DNA from: Salinicola halimionae
Lineage (GTDB): Bacteria; Pseudomonadota; Gammaproteobacteria; Pseudomonadales; Halomonadaceae
Assembly (NCBI RefSeq): GCF_003206065.1
Contig: NZ_PZJQ01000002.1
Location: forward strand, 609,545 to 673,544
Direction: 5' to 3'
DNA length: 64,000 bases
The position numbers were made by a program, and so were the translations under genes. Shown here piece after piece: positions 1 through 9,690 of this stretch; position 1 is the first letter of the stretch, and each line of letters begins with the position of its first letter. The notes below the pieces were generated by a model, which worked only from the letters and a program-made list of their open reading frames with translations, had not been told where the DNA came from and ran no database searches.

Positions 1-46
1 ACTGGCGTTTTGCGTTACAAGCTGCGTTGATCTGTATTCGCGGTCT

Positions 47-373
47 CTAGTGCCGCCCGTGATGATCTTCGGCGCGCTGGATGTTGGAGAGTTTGGGGTT
101 GACCTTGGGGTTGTGGCGATAAAGCAGGGCCACCTTGCCGAGCGTCTGGACCAATTCCGCGCCGGAGGCCTCTGTCAGCTCCTCGACCATGGCTTGACGT
201 TCCTCTCGGTCGGTAATCGCCAATTTGACCTTGATCAGTTCGTGGTCGCGCAAGGCGCGCTCGAGCTCCTGCTGGGCGCCTTCGCTCAGACCGTTTTCAC
301 TGACGGTGACGATCGGCTGCAGGTGGTGGCCGATGCTGCGAAAGGCTTTCTTTTGTGCGGATGATAGGCTCAT
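47..373 (-). CDS. yhbY: YhbY-type CRM-domain RNA-binding protein
   Basis: A 108-residue protein that is a single CRS1/YhbY (CRM) domain, which in this family binds pre-50S ribosomal particles and assists assembly. The N-terminus matches the family (LSSAQKKAFRSIGHHLQPIV), followed by the conserved segment DHELIKVKL and the glycine-containing element ELVQTLGKVALLYRHN. The length is normal for the family. It is transcribed divergently from rlmE across about 240 bp that must hold both promoters. This yhbY-rlmE-ftsH divergent arrangement is standard in gammaproteobacteria, which supports the call. Confidence 0.95.
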   Translation of the reverse strand: MSLSSAQKKAFRSIGHHLQPIVTVSENGLSEGAQQELERALRDHELIKVKLAITDREERQAMVEELTEASGAELVQTLGKVALLYRHNPKVNPKLSNIQRAEDHHGRH

Positions 374-615
374 GGTAATCTGACCGTTGGACTTCGCGAT
401 ATTTTACAGCGGTGCTGCAATCGGTCTCACCACCGCACTGTCTAAACGCGCCATGTTACGGGTTTCGATGGCAGCAGGAAAGATGCCGTTGGCTCGCCGA
501 TGTGTGTTTTGGCGCGGCGCTGCCGATGTTTCCCGTGGCTTTCGAACCGCACTCCCGTTTTTAGACCTGCATAATCGCTCTTCGCTCTCTCGACTATTCT
601 TTCAGGTGATCACCA

Positions 616-1293
616 GTGGCGCGCTCTTCCAGCTCAAGCCCCTCATCCGGCGCTGACAAGACCGGCTCTCCCACGCGGCAGAGCAAAAGCAGCGCCGGCT
701 GGATGAAAGAGCATTTCGACGATCGCTATGTTCAGCAGTCGTGGAAGGATGGGTATCGTTCGCGTGCAAGCTATAAGTTGCTGGAACTGGACGAGCGTGA
801 CAAGTTATTGCGTCCCGGTATGGCTGTGATCGATCTGGGTGCCGCGCCGGGGGGGTGGAGTCAGATCGCGGCCGAGAAGGTCGGCAGTGAAGGGTTGGTG
901 ATCGCCTCCGATATCCTGGAGATGGACGCGCTGGCCGGCGTCAGCTTCATCCAGGGCGATTTCACCGAAGAGCAGGTGCTGGCAGCGATTCTGGGCGAGC
1001 TCGGTGAGCGCCGTGTCGACCTGGTGCTGTCAGACATGGCGCCGAACATGAGCGGCATGGCGGCGATCGACCAGCCGCAGTCGATGTATCTGGTCGAGCT
1101 GGCTCTCGATCTGGCGAAACAGACGCTGTCGCCCGGTGGTCATTTTCTGACCAAGGTTTTTCAGGGCGAAGGATTCGATGACTATCTGCGGGATTTGCGA
1201 GGCAGTTTTCGCAAGGTGGTAACGCGCAAGCCGGAGGCATCGCGGGCCCGTTCCCGGGAAGTCTATCTGCTGGCGCAAGGATTTCAGGGCTAG
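616..1293 (+). CDS. rlmE: 23S rRNA (uridine-2552 2'-O) methyltransferase RlmE
   Basis: A 225-residue SAM-dependent methyltransferase of the FtsJ/RrmJ family, which methylates U2552 in the A loop of 23S rRNA during 50S maturation. A Ser-rich N-terminal tail of about 25 residues precedes the core. The SAM-binding motif I appears as [13 protein letters not shown]. The catalytic K-D-K-E tetrad can be placed at [28 protein letters not shown] and the final RSREVYLLA. The start chosen is GTG, because no ATG lies upstream of the conserved core. ftsH follows closely, as in E. coli. Confidence 0.97.
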   Translation: MARSSSSSPSSGADKTGSPTRQSKSSAGWMKEHFDDRYVQQSWKDGYRSRASYKLLELDERDKLLRPGMAVIDLGAAPGGWSQIAAEKVGSEGLVIASDILEMDALAGVSFIQGDFTEEQVLAAILGELGERRVDLVLSDMAPNMSGMAAIDQPQSMYLVELALDLAKQTLSPGGHFLTKVFQGEGFDDYLRDLRGSFRKVVTRKPEASRARSREVYLLAQGFQG

Positions 1294-1383
1294 GCTTGCA
1301 AGCGTGGTTGAGCGACCCCATCTGGTGTAGTGTCAGATCACGGCAAGCGCAGGCAGCAAGGTTCGTACTACGAGGGTGGTGTC

Positions 1384-3351
1384 TTGAACGACATGGCGAA
1401 AAATCTAATTCTCTGGTTGGTCATCGCGGCTGTCTTGCTGACGGTGTTCAACAATTTCAGTGTCGATAGCTCGCCGCAGACGATGAGCTATTCACAGTTT
1501 GTGCAGCAGGTCCAAAAGGATCAGGTGCGCAGCGTGACCATTGAAGGCTATACCATCAATGGTGAGCGGGACGATGGCACGCAGTTCCAGACCATTCGCC
1601 CGGCGGCTCAGGATCCCAAGCTGATGGACGATCTGCTGGCGCATAACGTCACCGTGGTCGGACAGAAACCCGAAGAACAGAGCCTGTGGACGCGATTGCT
1701 GATTGCCAGCTTTCCGATCCTGTTGATTCTGGGCATCTTCGTCTTCTTCATGCGCCAGATGCAGGGTGGTGGCGGTGGCAAGGGCGGCCCGATGAGCTTC
1801 GGCAAGTCGAAGGCCAAGCTGCTGAGCCAGGATCAGATCAAGTCTACCTTTGCTGACGTTGCCGGTTGTGACGAAGCCAAGGAAGAGGTCGTCGAGCTGG
1901 TCGACTTCCTCAAGGATCCGTCCAAATTTCAGCGCTTGGGGGGGCAGATTCCCCGCGGCGTACTGATGGTGGGGCCGCCGGGTACGGGTAAAACGCTATT
2001 GGCGAAAGCGATTGCCGGCGAAGCCAAGGTGCCGTTTTTCAGTATTTCCGGTTCCGACTTCGTCGAGATGTTCGTTGGCGTGGGTGCGTCTCGTGTTCGT
2101 GACATGTTCGAGCAGGCCAAGAAGCAGGCTCCATGCATCATTTTCATCGACGAGATCGATGCGGTCGGCCGTCATCGCGGCTCCGGCATGGGTGGCGGTC
2201 ACGACGAGCGAGAGCAGACCCTGAACCAGTTGCTGGTCGAGATGGACGGCTTCGAAGCGAACGATGGCATCATCGTGATTGCCGCGACCAACCGTCCCGA
2301 TGTGCTCGATCCGGCACTACTGCGTCCGGGCCGCTTCGATCGCCAGGTTACCGTGCCGTTGCCGGATATTCGCGGCCGTGAGCATATTCTCAACGTTCAC
2401 CTGCGCAAAGTGCCGATGTCAGACGGCGTCCAGGCCAGCATCATTGCTCGCGGGACACCAGGGTTTTCCGGTGCCGACCTGGCCAACCTGGTCAACGAGG
2501 CGGCGCTGTTCGCGGCGCGGCGTAATCGTCGTACCGTCGGTATGGAAGAGTTGGAGCTCGCCAAGGACAAGATCATGATGGGCTCCGAGCGTCGTTCCAT
2601 GGTCATGTCGGAAAAAGACAAACTCAATACGGCTTATCATGAGTCCGGTCACGCCATCATCGGCCTGGTGATGCCAGAGCACGATCCGGTCTACAAGGTC
2701 ACCATCATTCCTCGCGGGCGAGCGCTAGGCGTGACCATGTTCCTGCCGGAAGAGGATCGCTACAGCTATTCGCGTCAGCAGATCATCAGTCAGCTCTGTT
2801 CGCTGTTCGGCGGACGTATCGCAGAAGAGATGACGCTGGGGCCGAATGGCGTCACTACCGGTGCGTCCAACGACATCAAGCGCGCTACCGAGCTCGCGCA
2901 CAGCATGGTGGCCAAATGGGGGCTCTCCGATGAGATGGGCCCGCTGATGTATGACGAGGACGAATCTCACCAGTTCCTCGGCGGTCCGGGTCAGGGCGGT
3001 GGCAAACTGACGTCCGGCGAGACTTCCACGCGTCTCGACAAGGAAGTCCGTCGAATCATCGATGAGTGCTATGCCATAGCGACCAAGGTGCTCGAAGACA
3101 ATCGCGATAAGCTCGACATGATGGCCGAAGCGCTGATGCAGTACGAGACCATCGATGCCTTGCAGCTCAAGGACATCATGGAAGGCCGCAAGCCGCGCCC
3201 GCCGAAGGATTGGGGCGACGATGGTCCGACATCGGGTTCCGGTCGCCCTGTCGACGATCCCGACCCGCAGCCGAGTGAAGATGGCGCCGCGGACGATGAG
3301 TCCGACAGCCGTCGCCCGTCTGATCCGTTGGGTGGCTCTTCCGGCCTTTGA
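1384..3351 (+). CDS. ftsH: ATP-dependent zinc metalloprotease FtsH
   Basis: Membrane-anchored AAA+ protease that degrades misfolded membrane proteins and regulators such as LpxC and sigma-32. The order is an N-terminal transmembrane helix ([15 protein letters not shown]), a small periplasmic domain, a second helix ending in [12 protein letters not shown], the AAA module with Walker A GPPGTGKT (about residues 197-204) and Walker [10 protein letters not shown], then the M41 zinc site HESGH (about 419-423). I place the start at TTG because the product then begins [12 protein letters not shown], as in E. coli ([11 protein letters not shown]), and a GAGGGTGG sequence lies just upstream. A GTG at 1330 would add 18 unconserved residues. 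The C-terminal tail is acidic and proline-rich. Confidence 0.96.
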   Translation: MNDMAKNLILWLVIAAVLLTVFNNFSVDSSPQTMSYSQFVQQVQKDQVRSVTIEGYTINGERDDGTQFQTIRPAAQDPKLMDDLLAHNVTVVGQKPEEQSLWTRLLIASFPILLILGIFVFFMRQMQGGGGGKGGPMSFGKSKAKLLSQDQIKSTFADVAGCDEAKEEVVELVDFLKDPSKFQRLGGQIPRGVLMVGPPGTGKTLLAKAIAGEAKVPFFSISGSDFVEMFVGVGASRVRDMFEQAKKQAPCIIFIDEIDAVGRHRGSGMGGGHDEREQTLNQLLVEMDGFEANDGIIVIAATNRPDVLDPALLRPGRFDRQVTVPLPDIRGREHILNVHLRKVPMSDGVQASIIARGTPGFSGADLANLVNEAALFAARRNRRTVGMEELELAKDKIMMGSERRSMVMSEKDKLNTAYHESGHAIIGLVMPEHDPVYKVTIIPRGRALGVTMFLPEEDRYSYSRQQIISQLCSLFGGRIAEEMTLGPNGVTTGASNDIKRATELAHSMVAKWGLSDEMGPLMYDEDESHQFLGGPGQGGGKLTSGETSTRLDKEVRRIIDECYAIATKVLEDNRDKLDMMAEALMQYETIDALQLKDIMEGRKPRPPKDWGDDGPTSGSGRPVDDPDPQPSEDGAADDESDSRRPSDPLGGSSGL

Positions 3352-3531
3352 CTGACCTGAAGCGCGAATGGTGCAGTTGCCAATGAGCGGCGCTGCGAGC
3401 GAATAGCATTGCAAGTGTAGTGTCAGGAGTTGCGACAGGGCGTCAGAAATGGCGCCCTGTCGCGTTTCAAGCTGGTTGAGCGACGATCATGGCCTGCCTG
3501 AGGTGGGCGTTTTTGCGAGTAACGGATTTTC

Positions 3532-4413
3532 ATGACTGACTGGGTACCCGTCGGCGCCCGCTTGCGCTGCGGTCATCACACTCTCGATCTTTCGCGGCCC
3601 TGCGTCATGGGGATTCTCAATGTGACGCCGGACTCGTTCTCGGATGGCGGTCGTCACGATCGGTTAGATGACGCGCGGCGCCACGCCGAGCGCCTGTTGA
3701 GGGACGGGGCGGCCATCATCGATGTCGGAGGGGAGTCGACTCGTCCTGGGGCCGAGGCCGTGCCGCTGGATGTCGAGCGTGATCGCGTGCTGCCGGTGGT
3801 CGACATGTTGGTGCGGGAATTCGATGCCTTAGTGTCAGTCGACACCAGTACACCCGAGCTGATCGGTGAAATTGCCGAGGCCGGGGCGGGATTGATCAAC
3901 GATGTACGCTCGCTGACTCGCCCTGGCGCTCTGGAGGCAGCGGCGGCTACCGAGCTGCCGGTGTGTCTCATGCATATGCTGGGTGAACCACGCACGATGC
4001 AGCAGGCGCCTAGTTACGAACGTCCGGTCGAGATCGCCGTGGCCGATTTTCTGCGTGAGCGGGTGGCTGCCTGTGAGGCGGCGGGTATCGCGCGGGATCG
4101 ACTGCTGCTGGATCCCGGGTTCGGTTTTGCCAAGACCCTCGGGCATAATCTGCAACTGCTCAATCGGCTGCAGTCGCTAGCCTCGTTGGGGTTGCCGCTG
4201 TTGGTGGGCATGTCGCGCAAGAGCATGATCGGTCAGACATTGGGGCGTCCCGTCGATGAGCGACTGCCCGGTGGGCTGGCATTGGCGGTCATGGCGGTCG
4301 AGCGCGGCGCAAGAATAGTCAGAGTGCACGATGTCGCACCCACGGTCGATGCGATCGACATGGCTTGGGCGGTGCTTCAGGAACGACCAGCTTCAGGAAC
4401 GGAGCAATCATGA
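3532..4413 (+). CDS. folP: Dihydropteroate synthase
   Basis: A 293-residue TIM-barrel enzyme that condenses p-aminobenzoate with 6-hydroxymethyl-dihydropterin diphosphate in folate synthesis and is the sulfonamide target. Family motifs are intact: [15 protein letters not shown] near residue 25, [36 protein letters not shown] and [10 protein letters not shown]. The stop codon overlaps the glmM start (ATGA), so the two genes are translationally coupled. The ftsH-folP-glmM order is conserved in gammaproteobacteria. Confidence 0.97.
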   Translation: MTDWVPVGARLRCGHHTLDLSRPCVMGILNVTPDSFSDGGRHDRLDDARRHAERLLRDGAAIIDVGGESTRPGAEAVPLDVERDRVLPVVDMLVREFDALVSVDTSTPELIGEIAEAGAGLINDVRSLTRPGALEAAAATELPVCLMHMLGEPRTMQQAPSYERPVEIAVADFLRERVAACEAAGIARDRLLLDPGFGFAKTLGHNLQLLNRLQSLASLGLPLLVGMSRKSMIGQTLGRPVDERLPGGLALAVMAVERGARIVRVHDVAPTVDAIDMAWAVLQERPASGTEQS

Positions 4414-5801
4414 GTAGACGTTATTTTGGTACCGATGGCATTCGCGGTACCGTTGGTGAGTATCCGATCACTGCCGACTTCATGCTTAAGCTGGGCTGGG
4501 CGATGGGGCGAGTGCTGGCTCGCAAGCTGTCGGGCCATCAGGCGCGCCAGAAGTTTTCCCAGTCGACACCGACACGGCCCAAGGTGATTATCGGCAAAGA
4601 TACGCGTATCTCGGGTTACATGTTCGAATCGGCGCTGGAGGCGGGCTTGTCAGCTGCCGGTGCCGATGTGTCGTTGCTGGGACCCATGCCGACGCCGGGT
4701 ATCGCCTATCTGACCCGTACCTTCCGTGCCGACGCGGGCATCGTGATCTCTGCGTCGCATAATCCGTACCAGGATAACGGCATCAAGTTTTTTTCGGCGG
4801 AAGGGCTGAAACTGGCCGACGAAGTCGAAACGGAAATCGAAAACGAACTGGATAGGCCGCTGGAAACGATGGCGCCGAATCAGCTGGGCAAGGCCGTCCG
4901 AATCAATGATGCGGCCGGGCGCTATATCGAGTTCTGTAAATCCACGGTCCACAATCGCCTTGAGCTGCACGGCCTGCGGATCGTGCTGGACTGCGCCCAC
5001 GGGGCGACCTATCACATCGCCCCAAACGTCTTTCGCGAGCTGGGTGCCGATGTCAGTGTGATCGGTGGCGAGCCCGATGGTCTCAATATCAATCAGGAGG
5101 TGGGTTCGACGCACACCGCACGCTTGAGCGAAGCCGTGTTGGCCCGCCAGGCAGACCTGGGTATTGCTTTCGATGGCGATGGTGATCGTGTGCTGTTGAT
5201 CGACCGGCACGGCAAGCTGGTGGATGGCGACGAGATTCTTTACATCATCGCGCGAGATCTGCACGCCCGTGGCAAGCTCAATGGAGGGGTTGTGGGTACG
5301 CTCATGACCAACTTCGGCTTGGCCGCCGCCTTCGAGAAGCAGGGGGTCCCCTTCGAACGGGCCAAGGTGGGCGATCGATATGTGGTCGAACGTCTGCTTG
5401 CCAACGATTGGCTGTTGGGGGGGGAGGCGTCCGGCCATATCGTCTGTCGCAACGTACAGACCACGGGAGACGGAATCGTCGCTGCGCTGCAGGTGTTGGC
5501 AGTGATGGTGCGAGAGAATGCTCCGCTGGAGCAGCTGCTCGATGGCTTCGAGAAAGCACCGCAATCGCTGATCAATGTTCGGCTGCCAGCGGGTTTCGAT
5601 GCCGTAACGCTGCTGGACAGCCAGGCGCTGCGCCAGACGGTGAGCTCGGTCGAGGATGAGCTGGGCGGTAGCGGTCGGGTGTTGCTGCGCCCGTCGGGCA
5701 CCGAGCCACTGATTCGAGTCATGGTGGAGGGAAGGCCGCGATTCGACGTTCAGGCCATGGCCCAGCGGATTGCCGATAGTGTCGAAACGCTGATCGCCTG
5801 A
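4410..5801 (+). CDS. glmM: Phosphoglucosamine mutase
   Basis: A 463-residue alpha-phosphohexomutase that interconverts glucosamine-6-P and glucosamine-1-P for peptidoglycan and LPS precursors. The true start is the ATG overlapping the folP stop, giving [16 protein letters not shown], which matches the family N-terminus. The active-site serine lies in [12 protein letters not shown] (about Ser116), the metal loop is [10 protein letters not shown], the sugar-binding loop is GGEASGHIV and the phosphate-binding loop is [13 protein letters not shown] short insertion near residues 40-55 ([14 protein letters not shown]) shifts the serine by about 14 positions relative to E. coli GlmM. Confidence 0.97.
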   Translation: MSRRYFGTDGIRGTVGEYPITADFMLKLGWAMGRVLARKLSGHQARQKFSQSTPTRPKVIIGKDTRISGYMFESALEAGLSAAGADVSLLGPMPTPGIAYLTRTFRADAGIVISASHNPYQDNGIKFFSAEGLKLADEVETEIENELDRPLETMAPNQLGKAVRINDAAGRYIEFCKSTVHNRLELHGLRIVLDCAHGATYHIAPNVFRELGADVSVIGGEPDGLNINQEVGSTHTARLSEAVLARQADLGIAFDGDGDRVLLIDRHGKLVDGDEILYIIARDLHARGKLNGGVVGTLMTNFGLAAAFEKQGVPFERAKVGDRYVVERLLANDWLLGGEASGHIVCRNVQTTGDGIVAALQVLAVMVRENAPLEQLLDGFEKAPQSLINVRLPAGFDAVTLLDSQALRQTVSSVEDELGGSGRVLLRPSGTEPLIRVMVEGRPRFDVQAMAQRIADSVETLIA

Positions 5802-5880
5802 CCCAGCTAGATAGCCGGCGGCACTTGTTGTCTTGCTGTCAAGGCTCTTATACCATGTCGCACCACCAATGGGAGGTTGC

Positions 5881-6630
5881 ATGCGCAAGCCGTTGATTGC
5901 GGGTAACTGGAAGATGAACGGCTCGGCGGAGTTGATCGAGACGTTTGGTCGAGCATTCGCCGAGAATGAGTTGTCGTCGTCAGTCGACGTGGTGATCCAT
6001 CCTCCGTTTCCCTATCTCGATGCCGCGCGACGCGCGTTCGCGGACACGCCTCTCGGCCTGGGGGCTCAAACGCTCAATCCGTTGTCCTCCGGTGCTCGCA
6101 CCGGTGAAGTCAGCGGCCAGATGCTTCGCGAGTTCGGGGTCGAGTATGTGCTGGTCGGCCACTCCGAGCGTCGCCAGCTCTATCAGGAAAGTGACGAGCA
6201 AGTTTACGAGCGTGTTATAGCGGCGCTTGGCGCGGGGATCAGTCCGATCCTGTGCGTGGGCGAGACGCTCGAAGAGCGCGACGCCGGCCGGTCCGAGGAT
6301 GTCGTGCTGCGGCAGGTGGGCTACGTCATGGCCCGGCTCGAGCCGAGTCAACGGCGACAGATGACGCTCGCCTACGAGCCCGTCTGGGCTATCGGTACCG
6401 GGCGTACTGCGACGCCGGAGCAGGCACAGCAGATGATGGCTGCAATTCGCGGTTATCAGGCTGGCTTCGACCGAGAGTTGGCCGATACTCTGCGTCTGCT
6501 TTACGGCGGCAGCATGAGTGCAGATAACGCCCAGGCGTTGCTCGCACAGCAAGATATCGACGGCGGCCTGATCGGCGGAGCGTCGCTCAAGGTCGACGAT
6601 TTCATAGCGATTTGTCAGTCAGCAGGTTGA
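5881..6630 (+). CDS. tpiA: Triosephosphate isomerase
   Basis: A 249-residue glycolytic TIM barrel interconverting dihydroxyacetone phosphate and glyceraldehyde-3-phosphate. The start is set at ATG 5881 because the product then begins MRKPLIAGNWKMNGS with the catalytic Asn/Lys. The catalytic His is in VLVGHSERR, the catalytic Glu in LAYEPVWAIGTG, and the phosphate-binding end of the barrel is LYGGSMSADNA. Only four bases separate it from secG. The glmM-tpiA-secG order is typical of Pseudomonas-like gammaproteobacteria. Confidence 0.97.
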   Translation: MRKPLIAGNWKMNGSAELIETFGRAFAENELSSSVDVVIHPPFPYLDAARRAFADTPLGLGAQTLNPLSSGARTGEVSGQMLREFGVEYVLVGHSERRQLYQESDEQVYERVIAALGAGISPILCVGETLEERDAGRSEDVVLRQVGYVMARLEPSQRRQMTLAYEPVWAIGTGRTATPEQAQQMMAAIRGYQAGFDRELADTLRLLYGGSMSADNAQALLAQQDIDGGLIGGASLKVDDFIAICQSAG

Positions 6631-6634
6631 TTTC

Positions 6635-7015
6635 ATGCAAATAGCAGTTTTGTTGGTTCACGTTCTGGCCGCCATTGCACTGGTGGTATTCGTCCTGCTG
6701 CAGCAGGGCAAGGGCGCTGAAGCGGGCGCGGCTTTTGGTGGCGGATCCTCACAGACCGTCTTCGGTTCGCGCGGTAGCGGCGGGTTTCTGTCCAAGCTGA
6801 CAGGCGGCCTGGCGGCGTTGTTCTTCGTCACTTCGCTGGGGCTGGCTTATTTTGCGACCAACTCGAATGGTGCACCTCAAAGCGGCATTCCTGATGCTCA
6901 GGTAATCGAGCAGCAACAAAATGGGGCGCCGTCGCTTGACGATGGTGGCCAAAGCGGGAATAATGCTGCGCCAGCACTCGAGGAAGGTGGCGGTCAAGAA
7001 TCGTCAAATCCTTGA
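6635..7015 (+). CDS. secG: Preprotein translocase subunit SecG
   Basis: A 126-residue inner-membrane subunit of the SecYEG translocon. Two hydrophobic segments (residues about 3-22 and 55-75) flank the conserved cytoplasmic loop with LQQGKGAEAGAAFGGGSSQ and VFGSRGSGGFL. The C-terminal 45 residues are Gln/Gly/Asn-rich and low in complexity, as is common in pseudomonad and halomonad SecG. Two tRNA genes follow, as in the usual secG-leuU order. Confidence 0.96.
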   Translation: MQIAVLLVHVLAAIALVVFVLLQQGKGAEAGAAFGGGSSQTVFGSRGSGGFLSKLTGGLAALFFVTSLGLAYFATNSNGAPQSGIPDAQVIEQQQNGAPSLDDGGQSGNNAAPALEEGGGQESSNP

Positions 7016-7098
7016 GTGGAAAGGAAAACTCGCTGCATTAGCTAGACCCGTGATGTGGCGAGATTTAGTGTAGCGTTTCGATGCTATACGCCCCTGAT

Positions 7099-7185
7099 GC
7101 CGAAGTGGTGGAATTGGTAGACACGCTATCTTGAGGGGGTAGTGACCTTATGGTCGTGCGGGTTCAAGTCCCGCCTTCGGCACCA
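7099..7185 (+). tRNA. tRNA-Leu (anticodon GAG)
   Basis: An 87-nt class II tRNA. The acceptor stem pairs GCCGAAG with CTTCGGC, the D arm contains GGTAGACA, and the anticodon loop TTGAGGG gives GAG, reading CUC/CUU. A long variable arm and the T-arm sequence GGTTCAAGTCC are present, and CCA is encoded. It lies between secG and tRNA-fMet, the position of leuU in E. coli. Confidence 0.97.
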
Positions 7186-7346
7186 TCGTCAAGCTTGCGG
7201 ACATGTTGGTCCGTGCTCAAGGCGATCAGGTAAGAGTTTTAGTAGGACGGTTCTTGTTGCAAGCGGTTGTTGTAAAAAGAATCGGGCGATATCGCAACCT
7301 TCCTTGACCCATCTCAAGGTCGTTTCTATAATCGCCAGTCTGATGT

Positions 7347-7423
<77 letters not shown>

Positions 7424-7432
7424 AGTTTCTTG

Positions 7433-7462
7433 AAAGGCCCCTTCCTGAAGAAGGGGCTTTTT
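7433..7462 (+). terminator. Rho-independent terminator after tRNA-fMet
   Basis: Perfect 8-bp stem GCCCCTTC/GAAGGGGC with a 5-nt loop, extendable by further A-T and G-T pairs, followed directly by a T run. It sits about 10 bp after the tRNA. It probably ends the tRNA transcript or attenuates read-through into rimP-nusA. Confidence 0.85.
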
Positions 7463-7599
7463 GTTAGTAGCTTTGTCGTTGTCAACGCCATGTCGTTGTT
7501 GACGTCGCTGCTGACGCCAATGCCAGTCAGCCACCTAGCACCTTGCATGTCTCTCAACTCCCGGTCAGGTGCCTGATGCAACTGCTGTAGGAGTCGTTT

Positions 7600-8061
7600 G
7601 TGGTCACCAAGGACGCAGCACTGTATGCGATCATCGAGCCGGTGGTAACCGCCATGGGCTTCGAGCTGTGGGGTCTCGACTATCTGGCTCAGGGCAAGCA
7701 CTCCAAGCTGATGATCTATATCGATAGCCCTGACGGCATTTCGGTCGATGATTGCGCCGGCGTCAGTCGTCAGATCAGCGGCGTCATGGATGTCGAAGAT
7801 CCGATCTCGGGCAACTACAGCCTGGAGGTTTCCTCTCCGGGGCTCGATCGCCCGCTCTATACGCTTGATCATTTTTCGCGCTTTCGCGGCCATGTGGTGC
7901 AGCTCAAGTTACGCACCGCGTTCAATGGTCGGCGCAAGTTTCAGGGGCGCTTGGCCGGCATCGATGGCGACGAAGTGCTGCTGCACATCGATTCGGAAGA
8001 ATACTGCTTTCCCATAGAAAGCATCGATCAGGCTCGCGTCGTTCCGCAGTTCGACGACTGA
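7600..8061 (+). CDS. rimP: Ribosome maturation factor RimP
   Basis: A 153-residue 30S assembly factor that starts the nusA-infB operon. The N-terminal domain contains FELWGLDYLAQGKHSKLMIY and the conserved DDCAGVSRQISG; the centre contains YSLEVSSPGLDRPL, the hallmark RimP motif. The C-terminal SH3-like domain ends in IDQARVVPQFDD. The start is GTG with a TAGGAG Shine-Dalgarno sequence seven bases upstream. Confidence 0.96.
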   Translation: MVTKDAALYAIIEPVVTAMGFELWGLDYLAQGKHSKLMIYIDSPDGISVDDCAGVSRQISGVMDVEDPISGNYSLEVSSPGLDRPLYTLDHFSRFRGHVVQLKLRTAFNGRRKFQGRLAGIDGDEVLLHIDSEEYCFPIESIDQARVVPQFDD

Positions 8062-8169
8062 TTTCGATCACCTGTTATTCGATAATCCAGTGATTCGAAA
8101 CTGACTCAATTATTCGAGACCGACTCAGTTATTCGAGATCAAGAACCGGTTTTTCGGCGAGGCATAGGC

Positions 8170-9663
8170 ATGAGCAAAGAGATACTGCTGGTCGTTGACG
8201 CCATCTCCAATGAGAAGAGCGTGCCCCGAGACGTCATTTTCGAGGCGGTCGAGGCGGCGTTGGCCAGCGCGTCGCGCAAACGTTTCGAAGGTCAGGACGT
8301 CAGTATTCGCGTCCAGATTGATCGCCGCACCGGCGAGTACGATACTTTCCGCCGTTGGGTCGTGGTCGAAGACGACGAGTATCTCAGTGAAGATCGTGAA
8401 GTTCCGCTCTCCGAAGCAGAAAAACGCGATCCGCCGCTGGCAGCGGGCGATGTCGTCGAAGATCAGGTCGAGTCGGCAGCGTTTGGACGAATTGCTGCTC
8501 AGACCGCCAAACAGGTCATCGTGCAGAAGGTGCGCGAGGCCGAACGTGCCCAGATCGTCAAACAGTACACCGAGCGGGAAGGTGAGCTGGTAGCGGGTAT
8601 CGTCAAGAAAACGACACGTGATGGGTTGATCATCGACCTTGGCGAGAATGCCGAGGGTTTCCTGCCGCGTGGCGAGATGATCCCTGGCGAGCGCTACCGC
8701 ATGAACGAACGAGTGCGTGCGCTGTTGTGGAAAGTCGATGCGGAAGCGCGTGGCTCTCAACTGATTCTGTCGCGAACCAAACCTGGCGTGTTGGTCGAGC
8801 TGTTCAAGATCGAAGTGCCGGAGATTGCCGAACAATTGATCGAGATCAAGGGGGCTGCCCGCGATCCGGGGGCGCGCGCCAAGATCGCGGTCAAGACCAA
8901 TGACAGGCGCATCGATCCGGTCGGTGCCTGTGTCGGCATGCGTGGTTCACGCGTGCAAGCGGTGTCCAACGAGCTGCGTAACGAGCGCGTGGACATCATA
9001 TTATGGGACGACAACCCCGCGCAGTTGGTGATCAATGCCATGGCGCCGGCGGAAGTCGCTTCCATCCTCGTTGATGAAGACGCCCACTCGATGGACGTCG
9101 CCGTTGGCGAAGACAACCTCGCTCAGGCCATTGGTCGTAGCGGTCAGAACGTCAGACTCGCCAGCGAGTTGACGGGCTGGACGCTCAACGTCATGACCGT
9201 CGATGAAGCCGAGGGTAAACGCGAGCAGGAAGTCGACAGCCTGGTCGAATATTTCATCAACCATCTCGAGATCGACGAAGACGTTGCCCGTATCCTGGTC
9301 GAGGAAGGGTTCACGACGATCGAAGAGCTGGCCTATGTGCCACTCGAAGAGATGCTGGAGATCGAAGAGTTCGATGAGGATCTGGTCGAGGAACTTCGTG
9401 CACGAGCCAAGGATGAGCTTCTCAACTTGGCCATCGCGTCGGAAGAGCAGTTGGACGGCGCTCAGCCCGCCGAAGACCTTCTCACGATGGACGGCATGGA
9501 CCGCCACCTGGCTTTCATTTTCGCCAGCCGTGGCATCGTTACCATGGAGGACCTCGCAGAACAGTCCATCGAGGATTTGAAGGATATCGACGACGTGGAC
9601 GAGGAGCGCGCAGCGGTACTGATCATGACTGCCCGTGCGCCTTGGTTTCAGAGCGAAGAGTAA
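8170..9663 (+). CDS. nusA: Transcription termination/antitermination protein NusA
   Basis: A 497-residue RNA polymerase-binding factor for pausing, termination and antitermination. It begins with the NusA N-terminal domain ([20 protein letters not shown]), then the S1 domain ([20 protein letters not shown]), KH domains ([20 protein letters not shown] and [16 protein letters not shown]), and two C-terminal acidic helix-hairpin-helix repeats as in enterobacterial NusA. The length matches E. coli NusA (495). It is the second gene of the rimP-nusA-infB operon. Confidence 0.97.
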   Translation: MSKEILLVVDAISNEKSVPRDVIFEAVEAALASASRKRFEGQDVSIRVQIDRRTGEYDTFRRWVVVEDDEYLSEDREVPLSEAEKRDPPLAAGDVVEDQVESAAFGRIAAQTAKQVIVQKVREAERAQIVKQYTEREGELVAGIVKKTTRDGLIIDLGENAEGFLPRGEMIPGERYRMNERVRALLWKVDAEARGSQLILSRTKPGVLVELFKIEVPEIAEQLIEIKGAARDPGARAKIAVKTNDRRIDPVGACVGMRGSRVQAVSNELRNERVDIILWDDNPAQLVINAMAPAEVASILVDEDAHSMDVAVGEDNLAQAIGRSGQNVRLASELTGWTLNVMTVDEAEGKREQEVDSLVEYFINHLEIDEDVARILVEEGFTTIEELAYVPLEEMLEIEEFDEDLVEELRARAKDELLNLAIASEEQLDGAQPAEDLLTMDGMDRHLAFIFASRGIVTMEDLAEQSIEDLKDIDDVDEERAAVLIMTARAPWFQSEE

Positions 9664-9690
9664 CGTGGTCACGGGTTCAGGAGGGTCGTA

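Noticed and set aside
1330-1383. GTG at 1330 as the ftsH start.
   Set aside because: It adds 18 residues absent from FtsH homologues and has no good Shine-Dalgarno sequence; the TTG at 1384 has both.
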